Shown: piece after piece, positions 7,371 to 15,848 of the stretch
How the letters are laid out: each line of letters starts with the position of its first letter
How positions within the stretch are numbered: position 1 is the first letter of the stretch
Source of the DNA: CAYGVT01 sp964353355
Lineage (GTDB): Archaea > Thermoplasmatota > DTKX01 > GCA-020343715
Reading direction: 5' to 3'
Assembly: GCA_964353355.1 (NCBI GenBank)
Contig: CAYGVT010000071.1
Coordinates: 1-32,871, forward strand
Length of the DNA stretch: 32,871 nt
The notes under the pieces: generated by a model
Seen by the model: only the letters and a program-made list of their open reading frames with translations
Told to the model about the DNA's origin: nothing
The model's database searches: none
Translations under genes and position numbers: made by a program

Positions 7371-10300
7371 ATGGCGTGCAAGGGATGCGGGCGGGGCGCG
7401 GGCATGAGGCGGTGCGGGGCTCTCATCCTGCTGTTCATCATGGTGGTCCCCGCCCTCGTCAGCGCAGCCTCGGCGGGGGGCACGCCGGCCGCCGCCATGC
7501 CCTCGTTGACAGGCACGGGGCAGGACGAGCCCCCCGCGGTATGGCAGGTCCTGGACGCGCTCAACGCGACCGTCGAGATCCCCCCCGGCGAGATGCGCGC
7601 GCTGCGCGCGAACCTGACATCGGGTGCGCTCGAGCCCGTCGACTGGCCCGACCCGCTCGCGGGCATCTCCGCGACGGGCAGGGACGCCGTGGCCAAGGTC
7701 GAGCCCTGGCTGCGCGCGGCCCTCGCCGCCAACCTCAGGCGCCTCGGCTACGCCTCGGACGCGTTCGCGCGCGAGGTGCGCGACTGCACCGACGCCATGT
7801 GCAGGGACGAGGTCGCGTTCGCCGTCGCGCGCACGCCGCCGGAGGTGCTCGCGGGCGTGCCGCCCGCGCTGCTGACCACCAGCGCGCGCCTGCTCTACTC
7901 GCAGGACGCAGGGCTCCCCTACGCCGACTTGGTCGAGCGGCAGGGCGAGGGCGGGAACTTCACCACGGTCAGCTACGTGAACGCCACCGGCGCCCGGTGG
8001 GAGCTCCCGCGCGACGTCTACTACTTCTACGTCGCCCACCCCCGCGTGTTCTGGGAGACCCCTGCGGCCGTCGGGGGGAGGTCCTTCTGGCGCAAGGCCT
8101 TCTTCGACGAGCTCACCTACGGCTCGTCGGGCACGCTCGCGTCCGCGCTCGGCCTCTGCGGCGACTACGTCGCGGCCATCCAGAACGCGACGGTGTGGGT
8201 GCAGCGCCAGCTCGAGTTCGGCTACGGCACCAACTACGTGCAGCCCGTCGAGGTCATCCTCGACCGGTTCGGCAGCTGCGGCGAGTACAGCATCGCGGTC
8301 GCGGCCGCGCTCAAGGCGGCGATGGTGCCCGCGAGGGTGTGCGTCTACACCGCCTCGGACCACCAGTGGAACGAGCTGTGGCTCGACGGCGGCTGGACGT
8401 TCCTGGACGGCTCCAACGACGTCGCGGGCCAGACGACCGTGCGCGAGCCCGAGCTCATCCCGCTCATGGGCAGCATCAACTTCAACGACCCGGACAACTT
8501 CGAGCGCTCGGGGTGGAAGCCCTTCATGTCGATGACCAACAGCTTCCGCCCCGACGACGTGGACATCAACTCCATCGGCATCCGCACGGCCGGCCCCGCC
8601 TACAGCTGCAGCGGGGGGGACTGGGCCTCGCCCCTGGTCGCCGTCCCCCACAAGTACACCGACACCTCGCGCGTGCACGTGACCGTCGTGGACGCGCAGG
8701 GCGACCCCGCGGAGGCTGCCTGGGTGGGCGTGCTCGAGCTCGCGCACGACCCCTACGACGTGAGCAGCTTCCCGTATGCCCTGTTCGCGTGCGCGAACTA
8801 CACCAACGCGACCGGCCAGTGCGACCTGGAGGTCGGGCTCCAGGGCACCTGCCGGTGGGGCCACGAGCACACCTACACGGTCGAGGTCCTGTCGTCCTAC
8901 GGGGCCAAGCACGCGGTCTACCCCGGGGACATGCCCGTCACCGAGGAGGGCGTGGACCTCCACTGCACCTACACCGTGGACGGCGACGCGCCGAGCGTCC
9001 AGGGCCCGCGGTGGACCGTCGCGCCGGAGCCCGACCTGCCCGTCCACGTTATACTCGACCTCGAGGTCACCGCGCGCGGCGTGCAGCGGCACGGCCACGG
9101 CGAGTACGGCGGCAACGAGATGTTCGCGTTCGGCACGACGTTCGACCACGAGTTCCCGGCCGGGGTCGACTGCGCCGTCATGGACGCGGACGCCCTGGAG
9201 ACGCTCCGCGCGGGCGGTGTCCCTGAGGTGGTCTGGGGCGGCCACGACGTCGCCTCGGCAAGGGCGGCGGTGGCCAACTACCCGGAGTGGGACGACCTCT
9301 ACCTGGTCCTCCTCAACACCGATTCCTACGCCTCGACCAAGGTGGTGGAGCTCGCATGCTCGCTCAGGGCCAGGATGTTCCCGCGCCTCGACCTGAGGGC
9401 TCCCGTGAGGGGCGTCGACCTCTCGACGGCGGCTCCCCTGGCGGTTTGCGGCACGGTGCGGGACCACTGCGTTATCACGGGACTGTGCGCGACCGTGGAC
9501 GGCATCACCTGGGTGGACCTCATGGGCGTCCTCGAGGAGGGTGCGTTCAACACCACGCTCGATGTCTCCGGCCTCCCCTCGGGCGAGTTCACCGTCGCGG
9601 TGCGCGCGGTGGACGCCGCGGGCGTGTGGCGCGAGGAGAACGCCACGCTCTTCCTCGACGCGATGGACCCGGACGTGGTCATCATCTGGCCGACGGACGG
9701 CATATACCTCATGGTCGCCGACGTCATCCGACTGACGGGCACGGTGGCGGACGATGGGCATATCGCCTCCGTCAGGGCACGCCTCGCAGGCAAGGCATGG
9801 ACCGACGCGTCGATGTCCCCCGACGGGGGCTTCCTCGACATGTCCGTTCCGATGCAAGGGGAGACGGGACCGACCGAGCTGCAGCTCGAGGTCACTGACG
9901 CGGCCGGCCGCTCGACTCTCGTGCGGTCCCATATCGTCATCGACCCGATGCCCCCCATCATCCAGCTGCGCAGGCCCGACCCCTCCAGGCCCGTCGTGGT
10001 GGGCGCGGTGCCCACAGTCGAGCTCACGGGCTCGGTCTGGGACGACTACGGCGTGGGCGGGCTCATCTACAAGGTGGACGACGGCGAGTGGGTCGACGCG
10101 ACGCTCTCGCTCGGGGACGGCGACACGTTCGCGCTGACGGTCCCGACCACGGGATGGGCCGACGGCCACCACGTCCTCGAGCTCAAAGTCCTCGACCGCG
10201 TGATCCACGCGGACTCCATCAACGTCACCTACGACGTCGACACGACGCCGCCCGCGCTCGACCTCGAGCCGCTGGAGGAGAGCTACGACGATTCGGCCGC

Positions 10301-11327
10301 CACAGTGCTGCGGGGGACGGTCACCGACGCGCACGGCGTCGCCCTGGTCACGGTGGCCGTCGACGGGGGCGAGGGCGCGCAGGTCACGCCCGACATCGAT
10401 GGCACCATCGAGGTGGCGCTCCCCTCGGGACCGCGGTCCATCGGCGTCCACGACGTCAGGGTCCTCGCGGTGGACTCCCTCGAAAACACGGTCGATGTCG
10501 CGCTCTCCTACACGGTCGTGGACGCGACCCCCCCCGAGGTCACGGTCGAGGAGCCCTACGACGGCGCCAGGCTCACATGGGGCCGTCCCATCACCATCAG
10601 TGGGACGGCGACGGACAACGTGGGGGTGACAAGGGTCGTGGTGACGATAGGGATGACGACCTGGACCCCTGTCGACGGCACCCCCCGGGCCACGGTCGAG
10701 TGGTCGGTCGAGGTCGACACCTCGGGCTGGTCCGTGGGCACGCTCGGCATGACCGACATCGGGGTCAGGGCCTTCGACGAATGGGACCTCTTCGGGATGG
10801 TCCTCCTCACGGTCGAGCTCGTGGACAGGACGCCACCAGTGCTCATCATCGGGCCCCCGGACGTGGGGACGGCCTACGAGGTCCTGACCGCCCAGCCCCT
10901 GCACCTCAACTTCAACGCGACCGACGACGTGCACGTGACGGGAAGATGGTGCCGCGTCGACAGAGGGGCCTGGACCCCCGACCCTCACAACATCCAGACC
11001 GTCGGTCTCGCTGCGGGCTTGCACCTGGTCGAGGTCAAGGTCGCCGACGCGGCCGGAAACGAGGCCGTCGGTTCCACGACGTTCCTCGTCAAGGAGCGGC
11101 CGGGGGAGGGTGGCATCCCGACGATGGCCATCGCCGCAATCGCGCTCGTGGCGGTCGCCATCATAGTCGTCGTCGTCCTCCTCATGAGGAGGGGACGGGG
11201 ACCGTCGGGGACGGCGCCACTCGACGACCTAGAGCCCGGCTTGCTTGGGGACGAACCCTCCATCGGGCCCGGTGACGCCCCCGCGGGCGAAGCCCCTACC
11301 TCGCCCCCGACCATCCCTCCGTCGTGA
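7371..11327 (+). CDS. Transglutaminase-core surface protein with Ig-like stalk and C-terminal anchor
   Basis: This is a 1318-residue exported protein. A signal peptide covers about residues 12-42 (RRCGALILLFIMVVPALVSA). The transglutaminase-like domain carries Cys303 (FGSCGEY), His331 (SDHQWNE) and Asp346 (FLDGS), the complete papain-like triad; archaeal members are usually thought to be peptidases or amidases rather than crosslinkers. Several Ig-like repeats follow, with recurring DxTPP boundaries. A membrane helix spans about 1250-1272, followed by a short Pro/Gly-rich tail. Overall plan and the GGIPT segment before the helix resemble the C25 peptidase at 1931-5380. GTG 7347 and ATG 7404 are alternative starts. 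It overlaps the convergent downstream gene by 32 bases. Confidence 0.85.
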   Translation: MACKGCGRGAGMRRCGALILLFIMVVPALVSAASAGGTPAAAMPSLTGTGQDEPPAVWQVLDALNATVEIPPGEMRALRANLTSGALEPVDWPDPLAGISATGRDAVAKVEPWLRAALAANLRRLGYASDAFAREVRDCTDAMCRDEVAFAVARTPPEVLAGVPPALLTTSARLLYSQDAGLPYADLVERQGEGGNFTTVSYVNATGARWELPRDVYYFYVAHPRVFWETPAAVGGRSFWRKAFFDELTYGSSGTLASALGLCGDYVAAIQNATVWVQRQLEFGYGTNYVQPVEVILDRFGSCGEYSIAVAAALKAAMVPARVCVYTASDHQWNELWLDGGWTFLDGSNDVAGQTTVREPELIPLMGSINFNDPDNFERSGWKPFMSMTNSFRPDDVDINSIGIRTAGPAYSCSGGDWASPLVAVPHKYTDTSRVHVTVVDAQGDPAEAAWVGVLELAHDPYDVSSFPYALFACANYTNATGQCDLEVGLQGTCRWGHEHTYTVEVLSSYGAKHAVYPGDMPVTEEGVDLHCTYTVDGDAPSVQGPRWTVAPEPDLPVHVILDLEVTARGVQRHGHGEYGGNEMFAFGTTFDHEFPAGVDCAVMDADALETLRAGGVPEVVWGGHDVASARAAVANYPEWDDLYLVLLNTDSYASTKVVELACSLRARMFPRLDLRAPVRGVDLSTAAPLAVCGTVRDHCVITGLCATVDGITWVDLMGVLEEGAFNTTLDVSGLPSGEFTVAVRAVDAAGVWREENATLFLDAMDPDVVIIWPTDGIYLMVADVIRLTGTVADDGHIASVRARLAGKAWTDASMSPDGGFLDMSVPMQGETGPTELQLEVTDAAGRSTLVRSHIVIDPMPPIIQLRRPDPSRPVVVGAVPTVELTGSVWDDYGVGGLIYKVDDGEWVDATLSLGDGDTFALTVPTTGWADGHHVLELKVLDRVIHADSINVTYDVDTTPPALDLEPLEESYDDSAATVLRGTVTDAHGVALVTVAVDGGEGAQVTPDIDGTIEVALPSGPRSIGVHDVRVLAVDSLENTVDVALSYTVVDATPPEVTVEEPYDGARLTWGRPITISGTATDNVGVTRVVVTIGMTTWTPVDGTPRATVEWSVEVDTSGWSVGTLGMTDIGVRAFDEWDLFGMVLLTVELVDRTPPVLIIGPPDVGTAYEVLTAQPLHLNFNATDDVHVTGRWCRVDRGAWTPDPHNIQTVGLAAGLHLVEVKVADAAGNEAVGSTTFLVKERPGEGGIPTMAIAAIALVAVAIIVVVVLLMRRGRGPSGTAPLDDLEPGLLGDEPSIGPGDAPAGEAPTSPPTIPPS

Positions 11328-12417
11328 CCGGCTCGACGCCCTCCATGAGCGACCGCTCGGTCCAGGTCTCGGGCCCCCACTCATCGCGCTCCCGCCTCTC
11401 CCACCCGGGGATGGCGCGGTGCACTTCCGCGACGGTCAGGTCGCGGAAGCACTCGAGGTAGACCAGGTTCACGAGCCCGACCGTGGGGCCGCACAGCAGC
11501 AGCACGTCCACGAGGTCGGGCACATTGTGCCACAGGAGGCGCCTGATGAGGACGGCGATGACGATGATGGGCACGAACGAGAGCTTGGTCCACCGGTTGG
11601 TCACGTGCCGGAAGCCGTGCGCGAGCGCGTACTCGCTCGAGTCCACCGGGATGGTCGCGCCGAGCTTGTCGACCGGGTGGGCGGGCAGTAGCATCAGCGG
11701 GATGAGCGAGAGCAGGTGCGCGGCCATGAGCGAGGTGAGCACGGCGCGGAAGGCATCCGCGACGCGCGGGTAGACCTCGATGTAGATGGTGAAGGACGCG
11801 AGGAGCACGACGGACCATGCGGTCACGTCCGCCCACTCGCGCCAGCTGAAGGCAAGGTCGCGGCGCGTCCTGAGGTGCAGCCCGGTGGTGTCGATGTACT
11901 CGCGGTCGGAGAGGTCGAAGAGGCGCATCGCGTTGCGGGCGTGCCGCCGCCTCTCCCTCGTGCCGCTCCCGCCCTTGCGCAGAAGTGGGGTGACGTCGCG
12001 CACGCGCAGCAGCGTGGTCGGGAGGTAGCGCGAGTAGATGCGGTGCGCGATGTAGCCGATGGCGAAGGCGACGCCGAGCGCGCGGGCGGCCTCGAAGGCC
12101 GACTGGAGGACCAGGACCCCGGGGGCGGGCCATTCGCCCCAGAGCGGCCCCCGCATCGCGGCGCAGGCGACGAGCACCGTGAGCAGGGCGACGACCCTCT
12201 GCGAGAACTCCTCCGTGCGCCTCCAGTGCCAGAGCAGGGGCAGGGCTCCCGCGACGGCGAGCCCGTTGTAGAGCGACGACGAGGCGAGGAGCCTGAGGCT
12301 CGGCTCGCGGCCGTAGAACGGGTACGAGTGCACGTCCGCGAGCGCCCTCATCGCTGCCATGGACGCCGCTGACGCGACCACGAACAGCAGCAGCAGCCTG
12401 CGGTCCTCGCTCCTCAG
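11296..12417 (-). CDS. Polytopic membrane protein of unknown function
   Basis: I do not recognise the family. About eight hydrophobic segments are visible in some 373 residues, for example LLLLFVVASAASMAA at the N-terminus, VTAWSVVLLASFTIYI mid-way and VDVLLLCGPTVGLVNLVYL near the end. A charged loop (RKGGSGTRERRRHARNAMR) lies between helices 4 and 5. The start is a problem: the only in-frame candidate before the first helix is CTG 12417, preceded at good distance by GGGAGGG (12425-12431). ATG 12449 is out of frame and closes after 11 codons. ATG 12360 would lose the first helix. A TATA-like ATTAAATATATCC lies near 12452-12464. Either a rare CTG start or a small indel is possible. Confidence 0.7.
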   Translation of the reverse strand: MRSEDRRLLLLFVVASAASMAAMRALADVHSYPFYGREPSLRLLASSSLYNGLAVAGALPLLWHWRRTEEFSQRVVALLTVLVACAAMRGPLWGEWPAPGVLVLQSAFEAARALGVAFAIGYIAHRIYSRYLPTTLLRVRDVTPLLRKGGSGTRERRRHARNAMRLFDLSDREYIDTTGLHLRTRRDLAFSWREWADVTAWSVVLLASFTIYIEVYPRVADAFRAVLTSLMAAHLLSLIPLMLLPAHPVDKLGATIPVDSSEYALAHGFRHVTNRWTKLSFVPIIVIAVLIRRLLWHNVPDLVDVLLLCGPTVGLVNLVYLECFRDLTVAEVHRAIPGWERRERDEWGPETWTERSLMEGVEPVTTEGWSGAR

Positions 12418-12451
12418 GGCGACGCCCTCCCGTGGACGTGCAAGGCCATGG

Positions 12452-12464
12452 GATATATTTAATC
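12452..12464 (-). promoter_or_regulatory. TATA-like box of the polytopic membrane gene
   Basis: ATTAAATATATCC on the minus strand overlaps the last codons of the upstream DUF998-like gene. It predicts transcription from about 12430, leaving a leader of about 14 bases with GGGAGGG before CTG 12417. The out-of-frame ATG 12449 would then lie upstream of the transcript. Confidence 0.45.
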
Positions 12465-13103
12465 CGCGGTCGGCCGCGGGGCAAGGAGCAGGATGCCCGA
12501 GGCCGTGATGCCCCAGGCGACCTCCTGCATGACCGCCACCGTCTCGGTCTGGGGGTTGAAGCCCATCGGGAGCAGGACGGTGCCGATTGCCACGGCGATG
12601 ATGGTGGCGAAGAGCCCGGCGACGCCGAGCGCCCGCGACCGCCTGAGCACGGGCACGAGCGTGACGAGCGCCAGGTAGGTGGTGATGAAGAAGCCCACCG
12701 AGACCGCGCCGTGGATGTCGCCGGCGTCCTCCGTGAACACGCCCACGAGCACCAGGAACACGCCCCCGATGGCCAGCAGGACCGGGCCCGCCCAGGCGAA
12801 GGCGGCACGGAGCGCGCGGTTCTCCCACCTGGCGAGGCCCGCGTGGATGGCGGGCCCGAGGCCCGCGAGCGCGAACACGACCATCAGCGCCCCCGCGACC
12901 ATCACTGCGCAGTTGAACGCCCAGGCGCCCGGGCCCACGCCGAGGTCGCTCAGGTAGTTCCTGTAGAACGCGTAGTCGGGGTCGGACGCCATCGCGACCA
13001 CGTAGAGCGCGAGGAACGCCGCGGCCGCGAGCAGCCCCGAGGCCGCGCCGAACGTGCGCACGAGGGCGCTCACGCGACCGCTAGAGCCCTGGGGGGTATT
13101 CAC
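12459..13103 (-). CDS. DUF998-like six-helix membrane protein, copy 2
   Basis: This 214-residue protein has six predicted membrane helices. The segments YLSDLGVGPGAWAFN, VGVFTEDAGDIHG and the following helix match its upstream neighbour (SDLGVGPMAELFN, VGVYTEDSMDAH), so the two are tandem paralogues of DUF998 type. The conserved acidic and His residues lie on the loops. Function is unknown for the family. The start is GTG 13103, which overlaps the upstream gene's end by 23 bases and implies translational coupling. Confidence 0.8.
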   Translation of the reverse strand: MNTPQGSSGRVSALVRTFGAASGLLAAAAFLALYVVAMASDPDYAFYRNYLSDLGVGPGAWAFNCAVMVAGALMVVFALAGLGPAIHAGLARWENRALRAAFAWAGPVLLAIGGVFLVLVGVFTEDAGDIHGAVSVGFFITTYLALVTLVPVLRRSRALGVAGLFATIIAVAIGTVLLPMGFNPQTETVAVMQEVAWGITASGILLLAPRPTAD

Positions 13104-13713
13104 CCTTTTGCACGGGGGCCGGCCGCAACAGGCGGCGGGCCACGAGCTCGACCATCACGACCAGCGCCCAGGGCAGGAGCGACACGAGGAACAGCAGCTC
13201 CGCGATGGGGGAGACCTCCTCGTTCGGGCTGAACGCGAACACCGCCAGCAGCAGGTCGAGCACGGCGGTGCCGAGCGTGAGGCGCGTGACGGTCGGTCCG
13301 AGCGGGTTCGTGGACTGCATCGCCCACCACATGGCCCCCCCGGCCAGGACGAGCACGGAGAAGACCGAGCCCGAGAGCCACATGTGCGCGTCCATCGAAT
13401 CCTCGGTGTAGACGCCGACGAGCGCGGCGATCGGGCCCGCCGCGCAGAGCAGCAGGACGGCGAGCCGCGCGGACACCCCGTGGCCGAGCACGGGACGCAG
13501 TCCCAGCAGCGCGAAGGGGACGATGAGCGCGCCCGTGAGCATGAGGCCCGTGTTGAAGAGCTCGGCCATGGGCCCCACGCCCAGGTCGCTCGCCCAGCTC
13601 GTGAGCGGGTCGTACGACGGGTCGAGCGCGGCCGAGACGCCCCAGGAGACGATGAACACGCCTATCGCCCCCAGCCCGCACGCGACCCCGACGGCCTCCG
13701 ACAGGCGGCTCAC
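13081..13713 (-). CDS. DUF998-like six-helix membrane protein, copy 1
   Basis: This protein of about 210 residues has six membrane helices and the paralogue-shared motifs SDLGVGP and VGVYTED. GTG 13713 is preferred because a TATA-like box (13736-13744) is centred 27 bases upstream, which fits leaderless transcription. The longer frame to 13782 would run through that box and add a Pro/Ser-rich stretch. It is the first gene of a minus-strand pair and is divergent from the small membrane gene at 13826. Function unknown. Confidence 0.78.
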   Translation of the reverse strand: MSRLSEAVGVACGLGAIGVFIVSWGVSAALDPSYDPLTSWASDLGVGPMAELFNTGLMLTGALIVPFALLGLRPVLGHGVSARLAVLLLCAAGPIAALVGVYTEDSMDAHMWLSGSVFSVLVLAGGAMWWAMQSTNPLGPTVTRLTLGTAVLDLLLAVFAFSPNEEVSPIAELLFLVSLLPWALVVMVELVARRLLRPAPVQKGEYPPGL

Positions 13714-13735
13714 GACCGCCCATGGGGCGGACGGC

Positions 13736-13744
13736 GTATATCTG
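13736..13744 (-). promoter_or_regulatory. TATA-like box for the DUF998 pair
   Basis: GTATATCTG (plus strand) is centred about 27 bases before GTG 13713. It decides the start chosen for that gene. Confidence 0.5.
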
Positions 13745-13794
13745 CTTTCTCGCGCCCCGTCTGACGGCGGCGTGGCACCCACCCAGGGGCGAAC

Positions 13795-13803
13795 CTATTT
13801 ATC
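13795..13803 (+). promoter_or_regulatory. TATA-like box of the small membrane gene
   Basis: CTATTTATC is centred 27 bases before ATG 13826, so the transcript is probably leaderless. Together with the opposing box at 13736-13744 it defines a compact divergent promoter. Confidence 0.5.
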
Positions 13804-13825
13804 CCCGCCGGCTCGTTCCGCGCCC

Positions 13826-14230
13826 ATGGCCGGGGTGGAGAAGGTGCGGGCGCCAGCTCCGGAGAGCAGGCCCGCGCTCGCCCTCGCCATCGCCCTCGCG
13901 GTCGACCTCGCGCTCCTGCCCCTCGTCTTCGTCATACCCCCGTACGGCTTCCTCGTCGTGCTCACCATCGTGCCCTACGTCGGCGGGAGGGTGGGGGGCA
14001 AGCGTGCCTACCGCCGCGGGGCCATCCGCGCGGCCGCGGTGGCCGCGGTGCTCGAGGTGACGGTCCTCGCCGCGATCCTGCTCAACATCCTCGGCAAGCT
14101 GCCCGGGGCCAACCTGGACCTCATGGAGCCCATCGGGCTTGGCATCCTGGTCTCGGGCTACCTCCTCGCCATCGCCTTCGGCGCGCTCGGCGGTGCGCAC
14201 GGCGCGAGACCGGAGCGGAAGGACGGGTGA
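13826..14230 (+). CDS. Small integral membrane protein of unknown function
   Basis: This is a 134-residue protein with about four hydrophobic segments, including ALAIALAVDLALLPLVFVI and LGILVSGYLLAIAFGAL. A basic loop (GGRVGGKRAYRRGA) lies in the middle and the tail is charged. No family is recognised. ATG 13826 was chosen over upstream in-frame starts because of the TATA-like box at 13795-13803. It converges on the DUF2085 gene with only 12 bases between them. Confidence 0.72.
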   Translation: MAGVEKVRAPAPESRPALALAIALAVDLALLPLVFVIPPYGFLVVLTIVPYVGGRVGGKRAYRRGAIRAAAVAAVLEVTVLAAILLNILGKLPGANLDLMEPIGLGILVSGYLLAIAFGALGGAHGARPERKDG

Positions 14231-14242
14231 GCCGGCCGCCGA

Positions 14243-14893
14243 TCACGCGCCCTTGGTCGCCCTGCCCTCGCGCCAGCGCTCGAGGAGGTCGTGCAGGGGC
14301 GCGCCCACCTCGCGCAGCATGTATCCCAGCGCGAGGCCCGTGACGGCCCCGATGAGGCCGCCCGTGACGAACCTGGCCAGGTTCGAGGACTCCCAGTAGC
14401 CGAGGAGCTGGCCCACGCCGTCCACGCCGATGGGGACGAGGGCGGCCACCACGACCCACCATCGCAGGGCGGTGAGCTCGTCGTAGCGGGGCAGGTGCGG
14501 GAGCACCGTGATGGCGAGCCCGATGGCCATGAGCAGGTAGATGGCGACGCACCGCGCGCAGAAGGGCATCTGGTTGCCGTTGAGCGTGAGCGTGCGCTGC
14601 GGCAGCTGGTGGCACTGGGTGTCGCCCGCGTGGTAGACCCATCGCGCGAACGCGGGCATCCCGTCGGTCACGTTGGCGTTGTCGACGCGGCCGACGATGC
14701 CGTCGGGCGAGAGGTGGATGGTGTCGCGGTCGAGCGTGTAGGGCGCGACCCACATCGACATCGCCCAGGCGCCGACGATGACCAGCGCGACCAGGCCGAG
14801 CTTGAGGACGCGGGGGCGCGGGCGCATGCCGGACCTCCACTGCTCCACCACGTCGAGCAGCGGCTCGACCATCCTCACGGGGGCCTCAGCCAA
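14243..14893 (-). CDS. DUF2085 family membrane protein
   Basis: This 216-residue protein carries the DUF2085 signature: C94-H95-Q96, then R100, then the C112-A-R-C115 motif, with helices around it. The Cys/His set suggests a metal or redox site, but the family has no established activity. Four membrane segments are visible. The start is TTG 14893, eight bases inside the upstream gene and preceded by GGGAGG; ATG 14872 is a weaker alternative. It is the last gene of a three-gene minus-strand operon with two carboxypeptidase-regulatory-like membrane proteins. Confidence 0.85.
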   Translation of the reverse strand: MAEAPVRMVEPLLDVVEQWRSGMRPRPRVLKLGLVALVIVGAWAMSMWVAPYTLDRDTIHLSPDGIVGRVDNANVTDGMPAFARWVYHAGDTQCHQLPQRTLTLNGNQMPFCARCVAIYLLMAIGLAITVLPHLPRYDELTALRWWVVVAALVPIGVDGVGQLLGYWESSNLARFVTGGLIGAVTGLALGYMLREVGAPLHDLLERWREGRATKGA

Positions 14894-15848
14894 TCCTCAT
14901 GCCTCCCAACGGGGGCTTGCCTGCGGGGGGCCTCGTGGGCTCCTCCGGCAGCGCAGGCACATCCGCGGGCGGGGCGCACTCCGGAGGCGCGGGCGCCCCT
15001 TGCCGTGGGGACGTCTCGGGCCGCTGCGGCGGCTGTGGTGGCGAGGGGGACGAGGGCGCGGGCGCGTCTGCGGGGCGGGGCACGCCCGCGGGTGCCCTGC
15101 TGCGCGCGCGTGGCGATGCTGGTGGCTCCACGTCCCAGAGGTGCTTGCGCTCCCGCGCCGCGCCCCGGAACTCCCGGCGCAGCGGGGCCACGAGGGCGAC
15201 GGCGACCGCCGCGAGGACGGTGCCGAGCCACCAGCCCCACGTGAAGAGCCCCAGCAGCGCGCCCGTGAGCGCGAGCGTGTAGTAGTTGCGCGTCCAGGCG
15301 CCGAACGCGCCCGCCACGGCCGCGACGGCGCCCACTGCCATCGCCAGGACGACGACGAACGCGCCCCTGGTGGAGTCCCCCGCGCTCGGGGCGGGGTGCG
15401 AGGGCACCTCCTCGGACCCGGAGCCCACGCGGGTGACCAGGTCGACGACGTAGGTGCCGCGCTCGAGCGTGACCCTGCGCACGACCGTGACGTGGCCCTG
15501 TGCCTCCATCCGAAGCTCCACACGCCCGGTCGGCACGCCCTCCAGGAAGTAGTAGCCGTCCACGCCCGTCGTCGCGGACATGCCCTCGTCGACGGCGGTC
15601 ACGGTCGCCCCCACCACCGGGTCGCCGTCGGCGTCCTTGACCACGCCCATCACGTCGGCGCGGGGCTCCTCGAGCAGGGCGCCCAGGCCCCCGATGCCAT
15701 CCTGCGCGGACCATGCGGCCACCGCGCCGAGGACGCCCACGACGGCCGCCACGACGAGCAGCACGGCGGCGAGCTGCAGCCGCCGGACCGGCCGCTCGAC
15801 CTCGATGGCCTCCTCGGGCAGCTCGTGCGGCAGGGGAGGTGCCCCCAT
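14886..15848 (-). CDS. Membrane protein with a carboxypeptidase-regulatory-like domain and Pro-rich tail
   Basis: This is a 320-residue protein. After a short cytoplasmic N-terminus, a first helix (about 24-46) leads to an external beta domain (about 62-135). That domain has the typical pattern GVVKDADGDPVVGATV and DGYYFLEGVPTGRVEL. Three further helices follow, then a cytoplasmic tail of about 95 residues rich in Pro and Ala. Function is unknown; the beta domain probably binds or stabilises something at the cell surface. Its ATG immediately follows the stop of the upstream gene, so translation is coupled, and its end overlaps the DUF2085 start. Confidence 0.78.
   Translation of the reverse strand: MGAPPLPHELPEEAIEVERPVRRLQLAAVLLVVAAVVGVLGAVAAWSAQDGIGGLGALLEEPRADVMGVVKDADGDPVVGATVTAVDEGMSATTGVDGYYFLEGVPTGRVELRMEAQGHVTVVRRVTLERGTYVVDLVTRVGSGSEEVPSHPAPSAGDSTRGAFVVVLAMAVGAVAAVAGAFGAWTRNYYTLALTGALLGLFTWGWWLGTVLAAVAVALVAPLRREFRGAARERKHLWDVEPPASPRARSRAPAGVPRPADAPAPSSPSPPQPPQRPETSPRQGAPAPPECAPPADVPALPEEPTRPPAGKPPLGGMRIG

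Noticed and set aside
7323..11024. Open frame of 1233 codons on the minus strand
   Set aside because: It lies fully opposite the transglutaminase-core gene, its product is extremely rich in Arg, His, Val and Gly, and it has no recognisable domain; long antisense frames are expected at this GC content.
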